Source of the DNA: Aedes albopictus
Taxonomy: Eukaryota; Arthropoda; Insecta; Diptera; Culicidae
DNA: 64,000 nucleotides
Direction of reading: 5' to 3'
Assembly: GCF_035046485.1 (NCBI RefSeq)
Contig: NC_085137.1
Location: forward strand, 450,174,980-450,238,979
The notes under the pieces are model-generated. The model worked only from the letters and a program-made list of their open reading frames with translations. It searched no databases and was not told where the DNA came from. Each line of letters opens with the position of its first letter. The first letter of the stretch is position 1. Shown here piece after piece: positions 22,903 through 35,533 of the stretch. Both the position numbers and the translations under genes were made by a program.

Positions 22903-23470
22903 CATATTGCATATTTCATTTTCCCCCAGCAAAAAATTATATTCACTTTAGTTAAGCTTGCATGATCTAAATTAATATAGATCAGATTAGATACAGATTA
23001 GATTAGTTCAACATTATCACTGACATTTTGAGTATCTGACAATTAGATTTAAGTAGAACAACAAATTGAACAAGCTTAGAAGTATCAAATTTACAATCTT
23101 TTCTCGTTCCTTGATTCTGCACTACCATCTGTGTTAGCTGTCACCTGTTGGTCCGTATTAGCTGTAACTGTGTATTGAATATATCTGCCACGTAATACAA
23201 CCAGTGTTCCCAGCGGCAATAGAAGGTATTTTGGAAAAAAATTGCAGTAATTTCAGACGGATCTGACGAATTTAAAGTTTTAAGAAAAAATGTTTGTGGG
23301 GTATTTGGAAGAATAAGTTTTGGAACTTTTAATTACACTATTATCCTGTCTTTTGGGCCAGGATCTAAAGGGAGAATACCTATGCCCCATCCCAGGAAGA
23401 ACAACATCAATGAAGTGGCAATAACGTCACTCTGAACGTTTTTGCATCACATCTATAACACATATTCCAC

Positions 23471-23830
23471 GGAGCCTGCAGGTGGCGTGGTCACATGTTC
23501 GCTTCATAAGCGGATGGTCAAGGGATCGATTACAGCCCCGGCACCTGCCATTTATCGTCAGTTGCTCTTCCCCCCAAAAGTGGCTGACACCTGACCCTCT
23601 TCTAAACCTATAGCTCTGATGTCGGCGTACAGAAACCCAACTGACATTCACAGCTCTATAAGCTCAATCCTTAACTGAACTTAACACAGCGCTGTAAGGA
23701 TTAACTTATAATGGATAACCCCCAATCGGACTGGCAAAGAAACAACAGCCATGAAGGACATTGTAGAATGGTGAAAGCAGCACAAAAGCAACCAGTTCAA
23801 TATAGTACAGCAGAATAATAGTTATTTATT
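23471..23830 (+). mobile_element. tRNA-derived SINE, family 1, copy 2 (diverged)
   Basis: It shares GTTCGCTTCATAAGCGGATG, CAGTTGCTCTTCCCCC, GCTGACACCTGACCCTCTTC and GGACTGG...AACAACAGCC with copy 1. The A-box and B-box regions are mutated and it has small insertions. Clear target duplications were not found. Confidence 0.75.
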
Positions 23831-24109
23831 CATTCTAAAAGAATTCTGCTCAAGGATTTCCTATGGAGCTTGAAACTAATTTAAATTTTATAGAATATGT
23901 TCAAAAGTTATCATCTCTAGGATAGTTGTTAAGAAGAAGACCAGAGTCTATTTTTTTAATAGTGAATTGGGAAAACTTTATGTAGCTTCAGAATTAATAC
24001 AAAAAAGTTACTATGATTTCTCACATTTGTCCCAACCACGCGAATAAACGAGGTGTCGCCTCTTCTTTTACTAAAGTGGCCCTCGTACCATTGAGTAGGT
24101 GTTCGTCAC

Positions 24110-24640
24110 CTGATGTTTGAGCCTAGCTATTTAGCACTGTACTTGACAGAGATGCCAGTGCAGAACCTGGTAAGGTAAAGTCAGTTCCCTGTGTTAGTTA
24201 GTTTGTGTCAGGTCCTACGAGCCAGCCGTAAAACGACAGGTAGCGAAAATTCAACAGGACAAGAATGCGAACCGATACCAATTGCGCCGACCAAAGCGAC
24301 GAAAAGGGACTTGCGGTTGGAAGCTCAATACGTTGAACTGTTCTATTTCATCGGGAGCACCCGCATAATCACCGGCATGCTGAAGGGCCACGGGTTCGAA
24401 ATTATAGCACTGCAGGAGATATGTTAGAGACACATTCTACCGTGACGTTACAACGTTTTGACGACTTTTAGGTCTGATTTCCCACTATAACTCGTAAATT
24501 CAAACGTAAACCCTCAAATATTTTTGCATATTAAATGCAATAATATTTGAGGGTTTACGGTCGAATTTACAAGTTATAGTGGGAAATCGGACCGAAAAGG
24601 CGTCAAAACGTTGTAACGTCAAGGTAGAATGTGTCTAGAC
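24110..24640 (+). pseudogene. RTE-like LINE family B, 5' fragment (endonuclease start)
   Basis: Translated plus-strand segments (RDLRLEAQYVELFYFIGSTR, ITGMLKGHGFEIIALQEIC) match the start of the endonuclease in the minus-strand copy at 51940-54830. The frame is cut by a palindromic MITE at 24427-24635 right after LQEIC; beyond it a few codons (TGS) match before similarity is lost. Dead element. Confidence 0.7.
24427..24635. mobile_element. 209-bp almost completely palindromic MITE (TA duplication)
   Basis: The left arm, from GAGACACATTCTACCGTGAC, mirrors the right arm, ending GGTAGAATGTGTC, through about 95 bp with few mismatches around a small AT loop. TA flanks both sides (24425-24426; 24636-24637), as in Tc1/mariner-type MITEs. 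Removing it restores the neighbouring LINE frame at LQEIC-TGS. Confidence 0.8.
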
Positions 24641-25559
24641 AGGATCAGTGCTGCTATTGGTCGTGCGTGACCATCCCATGACGGTGACCAAGTTGGCCTT
24701 GTCATCGTCGCAAGACGAAACGAGCATACAAGCGCTTCCTCATGTCATTTTGCAATGATCAAGCGTAGTGACGGAAATTTCCATAATGTGTTGAGATTAA
24801 AATTTTCACCTGGTACAAGCAAATTTAAGCCAGTCATTGTATTTAATAGATGAAGTGGGCTTATCTTCACGATTTAACGGGTTTGAACAGTAACAAAATC
24901 AATTAATTTGCAGTAAAGGCCAAGTTTACAACCATATCACACTCCGTCGTGACCGAAAAATGAGTGAGCTGGTTCACCGATGTTTACGTTCAACCTTATT
25001 GTTCTCGGCTTGCAGCTGTTTTCATAACAAAATCAGCTGGTTTCGCCTGAATCGGAGAAAGAAGGCGAAAATGTGTCATAAATGTTAGGTTAGTACCGTA
25101 TTAGGGCGAGTTCAATTTCGTCGCCAAAGTCTGATTATTCATAAAAAATTCAATATTATGCTTTATAACAGCCTGCAATTGCAAAAAAAATCTTTGGTAC
25201 GTGCACCATATTATTGCAATAGTGGTCGAAACAACAAATGATATGCTCTCAATGAAACAAAATTTCGAAGAATAAGATAATTAATCATCGATATGACGTC
25301 ATCTGTTCATTAATTTTTATTACACCTGAAATAATCAATGCACTTTGAGCCATGCAGTTGTTTTGACGTTTGTACACGATGGAAACGAAATGGGTAGAAA
25401 CAAAATAAATCGAGTCGATTTTTCACGCCTAAAATTTATCAGTTTTCGTGTGTTTGGTTTGTTCTGAGATGCCCTTCTCTTCTCTGGTGCTAATCACTCT
25501 GGGCCCCAGAGGCGCGACTTGGAAATAGATCGTCTGAGAAACGGTTGTCTCGGTCGCGA

Positions 25560-27130
25560 TTGACCAGTGCGTTAGGTCGAAGACGTAACAATGTATTCTA
25601 CGTGCAGCTAGAGCGACATCAAGATCATCATGGTAGACTTAAACTTTCAGAGGAACGTGCAGTGCTCTCCAGCAGACGAGTAAAACGGCCTACGACCCAT
25701 TAATTTCGTCGTCTTCAAAAATACGGCTATAAGTAGCACCTTCATCTACCACAACCTTGTCGTTACACCGGAAGATAAACACGGCAAACGGAATCATAAA
25801 TTGATTGATGGACGACACTCTGTGCGCTACCTGACTTGCAACCTGACGGTTTTAAAACTGAAGGTACCCAAATCTTTCGACCATCAATAATTTACGATGA
25901 TACCCGCTACCAGCACAGTGCAACCTTGAACGACTGATGTAACCGGATGTAGCATCAGCATACGCGCAGAATCTCGAAGCAGCGAAGGCAAGGTCGATGG
26001 GGCTTCTCTGGAAACTGCTAGCGAATTGGACGCAGATAAAACAGACCTAGGTTAGCTGTATCTTTAGGGAGAAAAAAACGCCACCTAAAGGAAGTGAAGT
26101 GCGCGGAAATGGAACTACATAGTGTGCCGTTCACAAGAAACACGAAAGTTCTACTAGAAGCTCAGCAACGGCTTCGTGGCGCGAGACGAAACATGCAGGA
26201 TAAGGTACGGAAACCTGTTAACAAACGGACGTGCGGTAACCGAAAGGTGGAAACACAACTTCAATGTGCACCTGAATGGCGAGCAGATTTCAAGAACTGG
26301 ATATAAAGAAAGCGGAGGAAGATACAACGTCAGTGAAGCAGAGGACAAAACTGAACCAAGTCCCATGTTGGGGGATGTACATCAGCTCAAAATCAACAAA
26401 GTAGCTGGTACGCTTGGTATCGGAGCTGAACTTATCAAGATGGGCCTAGAAAAGTTGGTCACAGTTCAAATAGTTACCGGAAGGAAGGAGTAATCTGCCC
26501 CATTTACATGAAAGGCGATCATTTGGGTTGAGAGATCTTCAGAGCGATCACCGTTTTGAATGCTGCCTACAAAATGCTATCCCAGATCATTTTCCGACGT
26601 CTGTCACCTAAAACGAATGAGTTCGTGGGACGTTATCAAGCCGGTTTCATCGACGGCCGGTAGCATTTGACAGTGTCGGACACAGAAGCAACAGCTTTCA
26701 TGGTACAGACGGATAAGAGGTCATCCATTAAGTACGTCACGGTCCTAGGGGGGGTTTGTGAAAGTGTGACAAGCAATGTATTAAGTATAGGAAAAACCCG
26801 TACGAATTGGGATTGAAAATTCCCAGTTTTAGCGTGACGTACTAAATGGATGCTCCCTAAAAGCAACGATAGACGGTATGCTAAATTCCGTTAGTGTTTC
26901 TATGCAGTTCATCAGATTCTCAACGGGGACTGCAACAAGGTGAAGGACTTTCCTGCTTACTGTTCAACATCACCCTGGATGGTGTAATGCGACGAACTGG
27001 GCTTAATAGTAGGGTTACGACCTTCACAAAATCCGACAAATCTATCTATTTTGAGGATGACATAGACAATAGTGGAGTGCGCGGTGCCCAAGGAGTTGGC
27101 ATCCCTATCCCACCAATGCAATGTTTTCGT
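25560..27130 (+). pseudogene. RTE-like LINE family B, decayed copy
   Basis: Many frameshifts and stops, but endonuclease remnants (FYVQLERH, KLIDGRHS), the linker (RYGNLLTNGRAVTERWK), RT pieces (AITVLNAAYKMLSQIIFRRL, RYQAGFIDGR) and SCLLFNITLDGVMRRTGL appear in the order of the copy at 51940-54830. The active-site region reads FEDDIDN, so the YADD/FADD box is lost. A MITE is inserted at 26717-26857. Confidence 0.75.
26717..26857. mobile_element. MITE inside decayed LINE family B
   Basis: Inverted ends GGTCATCCATTAAGTACGTC and GACGTACTAAATGGATGCTC. The interior has a G run and AT-rich sequence. It separates two RT segments of the host LINE. End sequence resembles the remnant at 3376-3477. Confidence 0.65.
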
Positions 27131-27168
27131 AGCCAACATAACTGCGGCTCAAGAGTGAGGCTCAGGCT

Positions 27169-27376
27169 CAGGGATGCCATATATACAGATTTATCTGTAT
27201 TATACAGATTTTTGAGCATCCATACAGATTTCGTTTAATATGAAATACAGCTTTTTGAGCTAGAGGGGCTATTTTATTTTTGTATGTGATACAGATTTTT
27301 CACCAAAATTTTGTATGGGATACAGATTTTTGAAAACAGTGATACAGATTTTTCAAAAAATCATCTGGCATCCCTG
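27169..27376. mobile_element. hAT-type MITE, copy 2
   Basis: Same family as 6657-6795: ends CAGGGATGCCA / TGGCATCCCTG and internal GATACAGATTTTT phrases. It is flanked by TCAGGCT on both sides (27162-27168; 27377-27383). It carries about 70 bp that copy 1 lacks. Confidence 0.8.
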
Positions 27377-27769
27377 TCAGGCTGACAACCTATCTTTTAA
27401 CACAGCAGCATAGTTTTAATGCTGGGTAAGAAAACAAGAAGACCATAACAGTCCCCTGGCGGTGGCAGACTCGAACACCCGTCTGAAACGCGAAGTAGCG
27501 ACAGCTGGTGAATGCGGCTAGAACAAATTTCATTGTGGCAAATGGAACTGAGCGAGACAGGACAAGATTTAGCAGCAATATTACGATAAACGAATATTCG
27601 GTCCGGAAACGTGTTTTTATTGTATTAAAATTCTACCAAGGTCAGTTTAACACATTTCAATCATCATTTTCGAAGCGACATTAAACAAATGCTATGTTTA
27701 CTAAATGAACATTTTTGGGTAGTGTTTGGTGCACGACGTTTCCGCTGTATGGCTGCATTCTTCCAAGAA

Positions 27770-28330
27770 TTCCTTCAGGATGGTCCCCGATGATTCCTAC
27801 TGGAATTTCTTATTGGTAATTCTTTCAAGGTTTCTTTGAAGAATTCCTCCAACAATTCTTTCAGATTATTTTCCAAGGAGTCCTTCAGGTATTCCTTCAA
27901 GTTTTAATTACGAATTCGTCTCTAAATTCTATCAGAAACTTTTATGAGAAAATATTCAGAAACACCTACAAAATTTCTTCGAAGAATTCGTTCAATAATT
28001 CCTTCCTTGTGTCAAAGGATTTCTGAAAGGAGTTTAACAGAAACTTCCCATTCCTTCATTTCCTTTTTTAAGGAATTATTATTAAATTTCTCCAAAAAAT
28101 CCACCTAAAAATTCTTCAAGGATATTCTCAAGAATTCTTCCGAGGATTCCTCCTGGTAAATTCGCGAACAATTTTCAGGGCTATCTTCATAAGTATACCT
28201 CCATGGATCCTTTGAGATGTATCTCCTATCATTCAATCAAATACTTATTGCAGAATGCCTTCAAAAAATTTTCCGTTCTCCTAGGGTTTAGGGTAGAGTA
28301 ACTCCATCAACAGTTGATTCCTTCAGGAAC
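27770..28330. repeat. Degenerate 12/24-bp-period array, block 3
   Basis: Phrases such as TTCCTCCAACAATTCTTTCAG and GAATTCCTTCAG repeat at about 12-nt intervals. It lies directly before the family C LINE. Confidence 0.7.
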
Positions 28331-28965
28331 TCTCTTCAGGGAACTTTCAGGAGCCCCTTTCAAGGCTGCGCATTGCGTGGAGGAGAAAATCGGGCGCCGG
28401 TTCGACATACGCCGTCTGGAAGACGCTGCGGTGAAAAGGTCCTTCATCAATGAGCTAGAGAACCGTGCTGCGGATATTCCCGAAGGTGGAAGCGTGGAAG
28501 ATCAATGGAGCGCCATCAAGAACGCCTTCATCGCCACCGGCGAGAAAAATTTGAGTGAGCTACGCACCCGAAGAAAGCAGTGGATCACAGATGATACCTG
28601 CAGGAAGATTGAAGAGCAAAGGAACGCCAAAGCCGCGATAGAGCGAGCGAAAACACGAGGAGACAAAGCCGTAGCCCATCAGCGTTATTCGGCTCTCGAG
28701 AAGAGAGTGAAACGCTCATGTAGACGGGACAAAAGAGCGTGGGCGGACTCCGTAGCCGACAAAGGCGATAAAGCCGCTAATACCGGCGACATCCGTCTCC
28801 TCTACGATATTTCACGTCGTCTTAGTAGGACTAAGATGAATGCTACGATGCCCGTGAAAGACACGTCTGGACAGTTACTGACCGACCCGGCTGACCAGTT
28901 GAAACGCTGGTTCGAACACTTTGGAAACCTTTTTCAAGTGTCGGCCACGCCACCAACACGTTTAA

Positions 28966-29489
28966 TTTCGTTTCAATGATACACTTTCATGCAACATTTG
29001 AATGAGTCACTTTATCTGTTTGACACACTATTCGAGTCTTTCTTTTCGATTCGGAAAACGTTCTCATTCATCGTAGCACTCGGTAGTCTCTCTTTGGGGT
29101 GGCGTTGCTTGTGCTTCACTCGGTAGAGCAGTAGTGTCTCACTCTTGCGCGTTAGTCTCTCAATGGTTACGGGCGCCGGTTAATTAGATTCAAGCGGTCG
29201 AACTTGTGTTCCTTTTTCATATAACATAATGATCATTCTATTGGCGTGCACCACTATTTGAAAAATTGTTTTAAATAGTTTTTTTGCACATTGAAATTTT
29301 TCAATGACCCACAATTGAAACGAAAATCCAAAATGTTTCACTACAATTTTCAAACACACTTGTTTCAGTAGCAATGATGAACGAGCGTGTTGCAGCGTGA
29401 GTTATGAAGCATTGCAGCAGTACCGTCGCATGGGAAACGATTTGCTACAGCTTTCGTGCGTCATGTTTTCCTTTCGAAATTGCACGTCC
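28966..29489. other. Unidentified about 0.5-kb insertion in LINE family C
   Basis: The family C frame stops after QVSATPPT and resumes near PRVRCHYP. Weak inverted similarity at the two ends (ACGTTTAATTTCG / CGAAATTGCACGT) hints at a DNA transposon. No ORF. Confidence 0.45.
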
Positions 29490-29737
29490 CTGACACCAAG
29501 GGTTCGATGCCATTACCCGTGCCATGTCAACACCGAAGCTCCATCATTGCAGAAGAGAGAAACAGTCATCCGTAGCTTGAAATCGAACAGGGCCCCAGGG
29601 ATCGATCTCATATCAGCTGAGATGCTCAAAGCTGATCCCGTAGTATCCGCACAACTACTGCATCAATTATTCTGCAAAATGTGGGAAACCGTGACATTTC
29701 CAACCAGCTGGATGCAAGGCGTCTTAGTAAAGGTACC

Positions 29738-30650
29738 TTAACCCTCAAAGCCCCAGGACAAACTTCTTTTTTTTAATCGTCTGATACTCAGGATCCGTAA
29801 AATATAAAAATAAGCGGTTTTCACTATGATCGATGGGAAGAGTTGTACTTCATGTAAGAGTAGTTGTCAAACCGGAAGTCCATGTTTGAACCTGTTTTTG
29901 CACCGGAAATAAGTGTTCTCTGGTGCAATGTTTTGGCGAGTCGTCTATGAATCTGGAATTTTATAATAATTCTGAAATTTTTAACAACTTGAAATGGTAA
30001 GCCAACGCAAGAACACAATGCTGAGGCTGCTTTCTGGCATGAGATGCATCTGAAACTTGGTCCCAGAAGTGTACATCCGGTAGGACTCCCTAAGACCCAA
30101 TTTCGTGATCATAATAATTTTGCACCTGAAAAGATGATTTTAGGGGTTTGGTGTTTATGAAGAATTTGTTTCGTATATTTGAGCCCTTCTTTTAAAAGCA
30201 TCACTCGTGTGATTAATCCACCTAAAATTCAAACACTGGTCACACTTTTATCCAACGAATTATTACTAGATCATTGCATACTTTTAGGCGTTTATCGGAT
30301 TTTGTCCCAATTTACAAAATTGATTCCAATTTGTAAAAGCACGCTTCGCTAAGAAATTAAAGGACAGATTTAGATTCCACCTTGATTGATCTACCGAGAA
30401 TTAACAGCTAATTATTGAAAAAGTAGCCAAAAGGCAGCTGTAGAACATATCGCCAAACATAGCACCAGGGAACACATATTTCCGGTGCAAAATCAGGTTC
30501 AAGCATGGACTTCCGGTTTGACAACTACCCTTGCATGAAGTACAACTCTTCCCATCGATCATAGTGAAAACCGCTTATTTTTATATTTTACAGATCCTGA
30601 GTATCAGCCGATTAAAAATAAAAAGTTTGTCCTGGGGCTCTGAGGGTTAA
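29738..30650. mobile_element. piggyBac-type MITE with about 200-bp inverted repeats
   Basis: TTAA at 29738-29741 and 30647-30650. The ends CCCTCAAAGCCCCAGGACAAA and TTTGTCCTGGGGCTCTGAGGG start long inverted repeats that continue through ATAAGCGGTTTTCACTATGA and CATGGACTTCCGG for about 200 bp on each side. No transposase. It interrupts the RT of LINE family C immediately after VLVKVP. Confidence 0.85.
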
Positions 30651-31399
30651 AAGAGTAACACTAGTTTACAGTATTTTTGAACTCGGTAAGCTGATGATCA
30701 TTTTTAGTGTAGAATCATGCCCTGAGTTCGAAAACGCGAAAGAAAAAAATTACAGTAGAGCGGAATTTTTTTCGACTTTCCATACAAGGTTGATGATTTG
30801 AAATCGATTTTTGTTCTATTTTTAAGCAAAGTCGCTCACTTCAAACATCAAATTCTCAGTAATCATTGCTCCGATTGAGCTGAAATTTTACTGTAACTCG
30901 CCTACATATGATATGTCAAATAAACGTTGAGAAAGAATTTTTAAATTGTTTTTTTCTTATTGAAAAAAATACATTTCTTCAAAAAATTTTGAGAATTTTG
31001 CTAAAATTTAAGGAGGTCGTCCCTAAAACTCGCCAATATCTTGAATTTCATCAATCTGACGCAAAACCTGTATTCAGATGATCGAATGGTATTGTATTCA
31101 GCTTTAAATTCATGGAAAAAGATTTAAAATTGATTGAACAAAACGCAGTATATTTGAATTTAAGTAAATTGAATATTTTGGAAAGTTGTAAAGCTCGAAA
31201 TTGAGCTAAAACTCAAAAACTGTTCTACTTAAAAATTTTTGAAGGTCGGTTTCGAAATCAGCACTAAATTGTGCTTCAAAAATTTTGGTCGTTGACAGAA
31301 GTTCACGACTTTCGTTTTATTTTGTAAACTTGTGTAATCAGACTGCATGCGATAATTCGCGAGGCATCATATTACTGTAGATCGTTATCAAAGTTCTCT
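30651..31399. other. AT-rich DNA between RT pieces of LINE family C
   Basis: Not recognisable as RT. No ORF or inverted repeat was found; it probably belongs to a further insertion of unknown type. Confidence 0.4.
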
Positions 31400-32212
31400 G
31401 AAAAGTGATCCTTAAACGAGTACAGGAGCAGATTGACGCAACTCTCCGACGGCAGCAAGCTGGGTTCTGCGCCGAACCATCCTGTGTGGATCAAATTATT
31501 ACGCTCAGTAGCATTCTGGAGCAAATCAATTGATTCCAAGAATTTGTCTACCTGGTGCTCATTGATTACGATGAAGCTTTCGACCGCCTCAATCACTAAA
31601 ACATGTGGGGAGCCCTCAGGCGCAAGGGTATCCCTGAGAAAATCATCGTCTTTATTGAAGCACAGTACAGGGCATTTTCGTGCAGAGTACTGCACATCGA
31701 TTTCTTGTCCGATCCCAAACGGGTCGTTCTGGAGTGAGGCGAGGATGTATCCTATCACTGCTACTGTTACTCATCGTAACCATCGAGATCCTGGTAAGTT
31801 AGATTGATCCTGAACCAAATCGTGGGTTGCTGTGGCCGCCCATTACCATGGGACACCTGAATGACTTTGAACTGGATGATGACGCTCAACAGCTCTCTGA
31901 TATGCAGGGTAAGCTCGATGATCTTACCGATCGCTCCTCGGCGGCATGTCTTACCATCAACTTCAACAAGACCAAATCGTTCGATGTAAACACGTTCAAC
32001 CCTTCCAGCTTTACGGTAGCTGGGCAAGCAGTGGAGAATGTTGAAAGCTTCCAATATCTTGGTAACCAAATGTCGGCCGATAGCGGCACCAACATCGACA
32101 TAGGTGCACGGATCAAGAAGGCGAAAGCTGCCTTTACGAGTTTAAGAAATGTATGGAAGAACAATAGGGCAGCAAAACGGTGAGTCGATAAGGAGAGCAT
32201 CCAATATAGCTC

Positions 32213-35200
32213 TGGTCCTCACAAGTTCCTACCTCATGCTTCCACGGGTCAAGCGATGACAAAGACCGCCAGCTAAGAGTTGTGTGCTTAGCTGGTAGTG
32301 CAGCCTGGGCACTGTTGTCCTTCTGACTTCAGCTAGATTGAGGAGGTACGATCCGAGTGTCTGTTCACCAAGGAGGTGCGGCTCAAACAGCGTCTGTTCT
32401 GGCATCCAGCGGCTGAGTAAGAAACGCTGCACCACGCCCAGCTAGATCCAAGGTGGTAGCCCCATCAGCGTGGTCGTCCCAGTGTTGGTTGGGACGTTAA
32501 ACAGAACTGGCACGATGGCCCTCCGGCGAGACAGGAGTGTTGGCGTAGGCCCAATAAGCCACCCGTAAAAATCCCCATTGCGAATAACATAGGAGAAAAT
32601 ACGACTCGATACAATCGGCAAAGACCCACGCGACGAAATAAGGACTACGATTGGAAACTTGGAACATGGAATTGCAAGTCACTAGGTTTCGCAGGATGTG
32701 ACAGGATAATCTACGACGAACTACATCCCCGCAACTTCGACATCGTGGCGTTGCAGGAACTTTGTTGGACTGGACAGAAAGTGTGGAAAAGCGGGCATCG
32801 AGCGGCTACCTTCTACCAAAGCTGTGGCACCACCAATGAACTGGGAACAGGAGTTATAGTGTTGGGCAAGATGCGACAACGTGTGGTCGGGTGGCAGCCG
32901 ATCAACGCAAGGATGTGCATGCTAAAAGTTAAGGGCCGTTTCTTCAACTACAGCATCATTAACGTCCACTGCCCACACGAAGGGAGACCTGATGACGAGA
33001 AAGAAGCGTTCTACGCGCAGTTAGAGCAAATATACGATGGTTGCTCCCACGTGACGTGAAAATCGTTGTCGGCGACATGAACGCGCAGGTAGGAAGGGAG
33101 GAAATGTACAGACCGGTAATCGGGAGAAACAGCCTGCACGCCGTATCGAATGATAACGGCCAGCGATGCGTAAACTTTGCAGCCTCCCGTGGTATGGTAG
33201 TCCGAAGCACCTTCTTCCCCCGCAAAGATATCCACAAAGCCACCTGGAGATCACCCGACCAACAAGCAGAAAATCAAATCGACCACGTTCTAATCGACGG
33301 TAAATTCTTCTCGGATACAACCAATGTCCGCACATACCGCAGTGCGAATATAGATTCGGATCACTACTTAGTCGCTGTATGCATGCGCTCAAAACTTTCG
33401 ACAGTTATCACCACTCGTCGAAGTCGATCGCCGCGAGTCAACATCGAGCAGCTGCGTAACGTAGAAGTGGCTCAAGACTACGCGCAGCAGTTAGCAGTGG
33501 CCCTACCAACGGAAGAGCAGCTTGGCCATAGGTAGTACCTCGGCTACAGCACTAGGTTTCGCGACTCCGAATCACAGAAACGACTGGTACGACGGCGAAT
33601 GTGAACAGTTGAAAAACGAGAAGAATGCAGCATGGGCGAGAATGCTGCAACACCGTACGAGAGCGAATGAGGCACGTTACAAACAGGCGCGGATCAGGCA
33701 GAACTCAGTCTTCCGGATGAAGAAGCGCCAGCAGGAAGAACGAGATCGCGAAGCGATGGAACAGCTGTACCGCGCTAAGGACACACGAAAGTTCTACGAG
33801 AAGCTGAACCGCTCGCGCAGAGGCTTTGTGCCACAAGCCGACATGTGCCGAGATAATCACAGGAATATTCTCACGAGCGAGCGTGAGGTGGTCGAGAGAT
33901 GGCGGCAGCATTACGATGAGCACCTCAATGGCGACGTTGCAAGTACCGAAGGTGGCGTGGTAACAGATCTTGGAGAATGTGCACAGGACGAAAGACTTCC
34001 GGTCCCTGACCTCCAAGAGATTGAGGAGGAGGTTGGCCGATTGAAAAACAACAAAGCCGCTGGAGCAGATCAACTACCAAGCGAGCTTCTAAAATACGGT
34101 GGAGAAACACTGGTGAGAGCACTTACCAAGATTTGGGAGGAGGAAGTATTACCGAAGGAGTGGATGGAAGGTATCGTGTGTCCCATCTACAAAAAGGGCG
34201 ACAAGTCGGATTGCGGGAACTACCGCGTGATCACACTACTGAGCGCTGCCTACAAGATACTCTCTCAAATTTTATTCCGCCGTCTATCACCGATTGAGAG
34301 AGTTCGTGGGGCAATATCAGGCTGGATTTATGGGTGAACGCGCTACAACGGGCCAGAAGTTCGCCATCCGCCAGGTGTTGCAGAAATGCCGCGAATATAA
34401 CGTGCCCACACATCACTTGTTCATCGATTTCAAATCGGCGTATGATACAATCGATCGAGAACAGCTATGGCAGATTATGCACGAATACGGATTCCCGGAT
34501 AAACTGACACGGTTGATCAAGGCGACGATGGATCGAGTGATATGCGTAGTTCGAGTATCAGGGACACTCTCGAGTCCCTTCGAATCTCGCAGAGGGCTAC
34601 GGCAAGGCGATGGTTTTTCGTGCTTGCTGTTCAACATTGCTTTAGAGGGTGTAATAAGGAGAGCGGGGATAAACACGAGTGGGACGATTGTCACGAAGTC
34701 CGTTCAGCTGCTTGGTTTCACCGATGATATTGATATTATTGCTCGTAAATTTGAGACGATGACGGAAACGTACATCCGACTAAAGAGTGAAGCCAGGCGA
34801 ATCGGATTAGTCATTAATGCGTCGAAGACAAAGTACAGGGCTCCAGGGAGGAATCACCGCGCCCGCCACCCCGAATTCATATCGACGGTGATGAAATCGA
34901 GGCGGTTGAAGAATTCGTGTACTTGGGCTCACTGGTGACCGACGACAACGACACCAGCAGAGAAATTCAGAGGCGCATTGTGGCAGGAAATCGTTCTTAC
35001 TTTGGACTCCGCAGAACTCTACGATCGAATAAAATTCGCCGTAACACGAAGTTAACCATCTACAAAACGCTGATTAGACCGGTCCGTCCTCTATGGGAAC
35101 GAAACATGGACCCTACGTGCAGAGGACCAACACGCCCTTGGAGTTTTCGAACGGAAGGTGTTGCGTACCATCTACGGCGGAGTGCAGTTGGAAGACGGGA

Positions 35201-35533
35201 CTTGGAGAAGGCGAATGAACCACGAGCTGCATCAGCTGCTGAGAGAACCAACCATCGTCCACACTACAAAAATCGGGAGGCTACGGTGGGCGGGTCACGT
35301 CATCAGGATGTCGGATAGCAACCCGACTAAAATGGTTCTCGAGAGTCATCCGACCGATACAAGAAGACGTGGAGCGCAGCGAGCTAGGTGGGTCGACCAA
35401 GTGGAGGACGATCTGCGGACCCTACGCAGAGTGCGGAACTGGAGACAAACAGCCATGGACCGAGTGGAATGGAGGCGGCTACTATGTACAGCAGAGGCCA
35501 CCCCGGCCTTAGCCTGATCGGTAAGGTAAGTAT
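32213..35533 (+). mobile_element. RTE-like LINE family A, plus copy (frameshifted)
   Basis: About 3.3 kb, inserted in LINE family C (flanking RAAKR... and ...RTKIRI belong together). Endonuclease 32720-33400: DIVALQELCWTG, NVHCPHEG, VVGDMNAQVGRE, DSDHYLVAV. Linker 33540-34010. RT 34020-34860: KKGDKSDCGNYR, FIDFKSAYDTIDRE, LRQGDGFSCLLFN, then GFTDDIDI with T in place of the usual A. C-terminus to 35517: LRTIYGGVQLEDGTW, GRLRWAGHVIRMSD. The frame shifts at least five times. The 3' end is GGTAAGGTAAGTAT. An inverted copy lies at 46172-49455. Confidence 0.85.
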
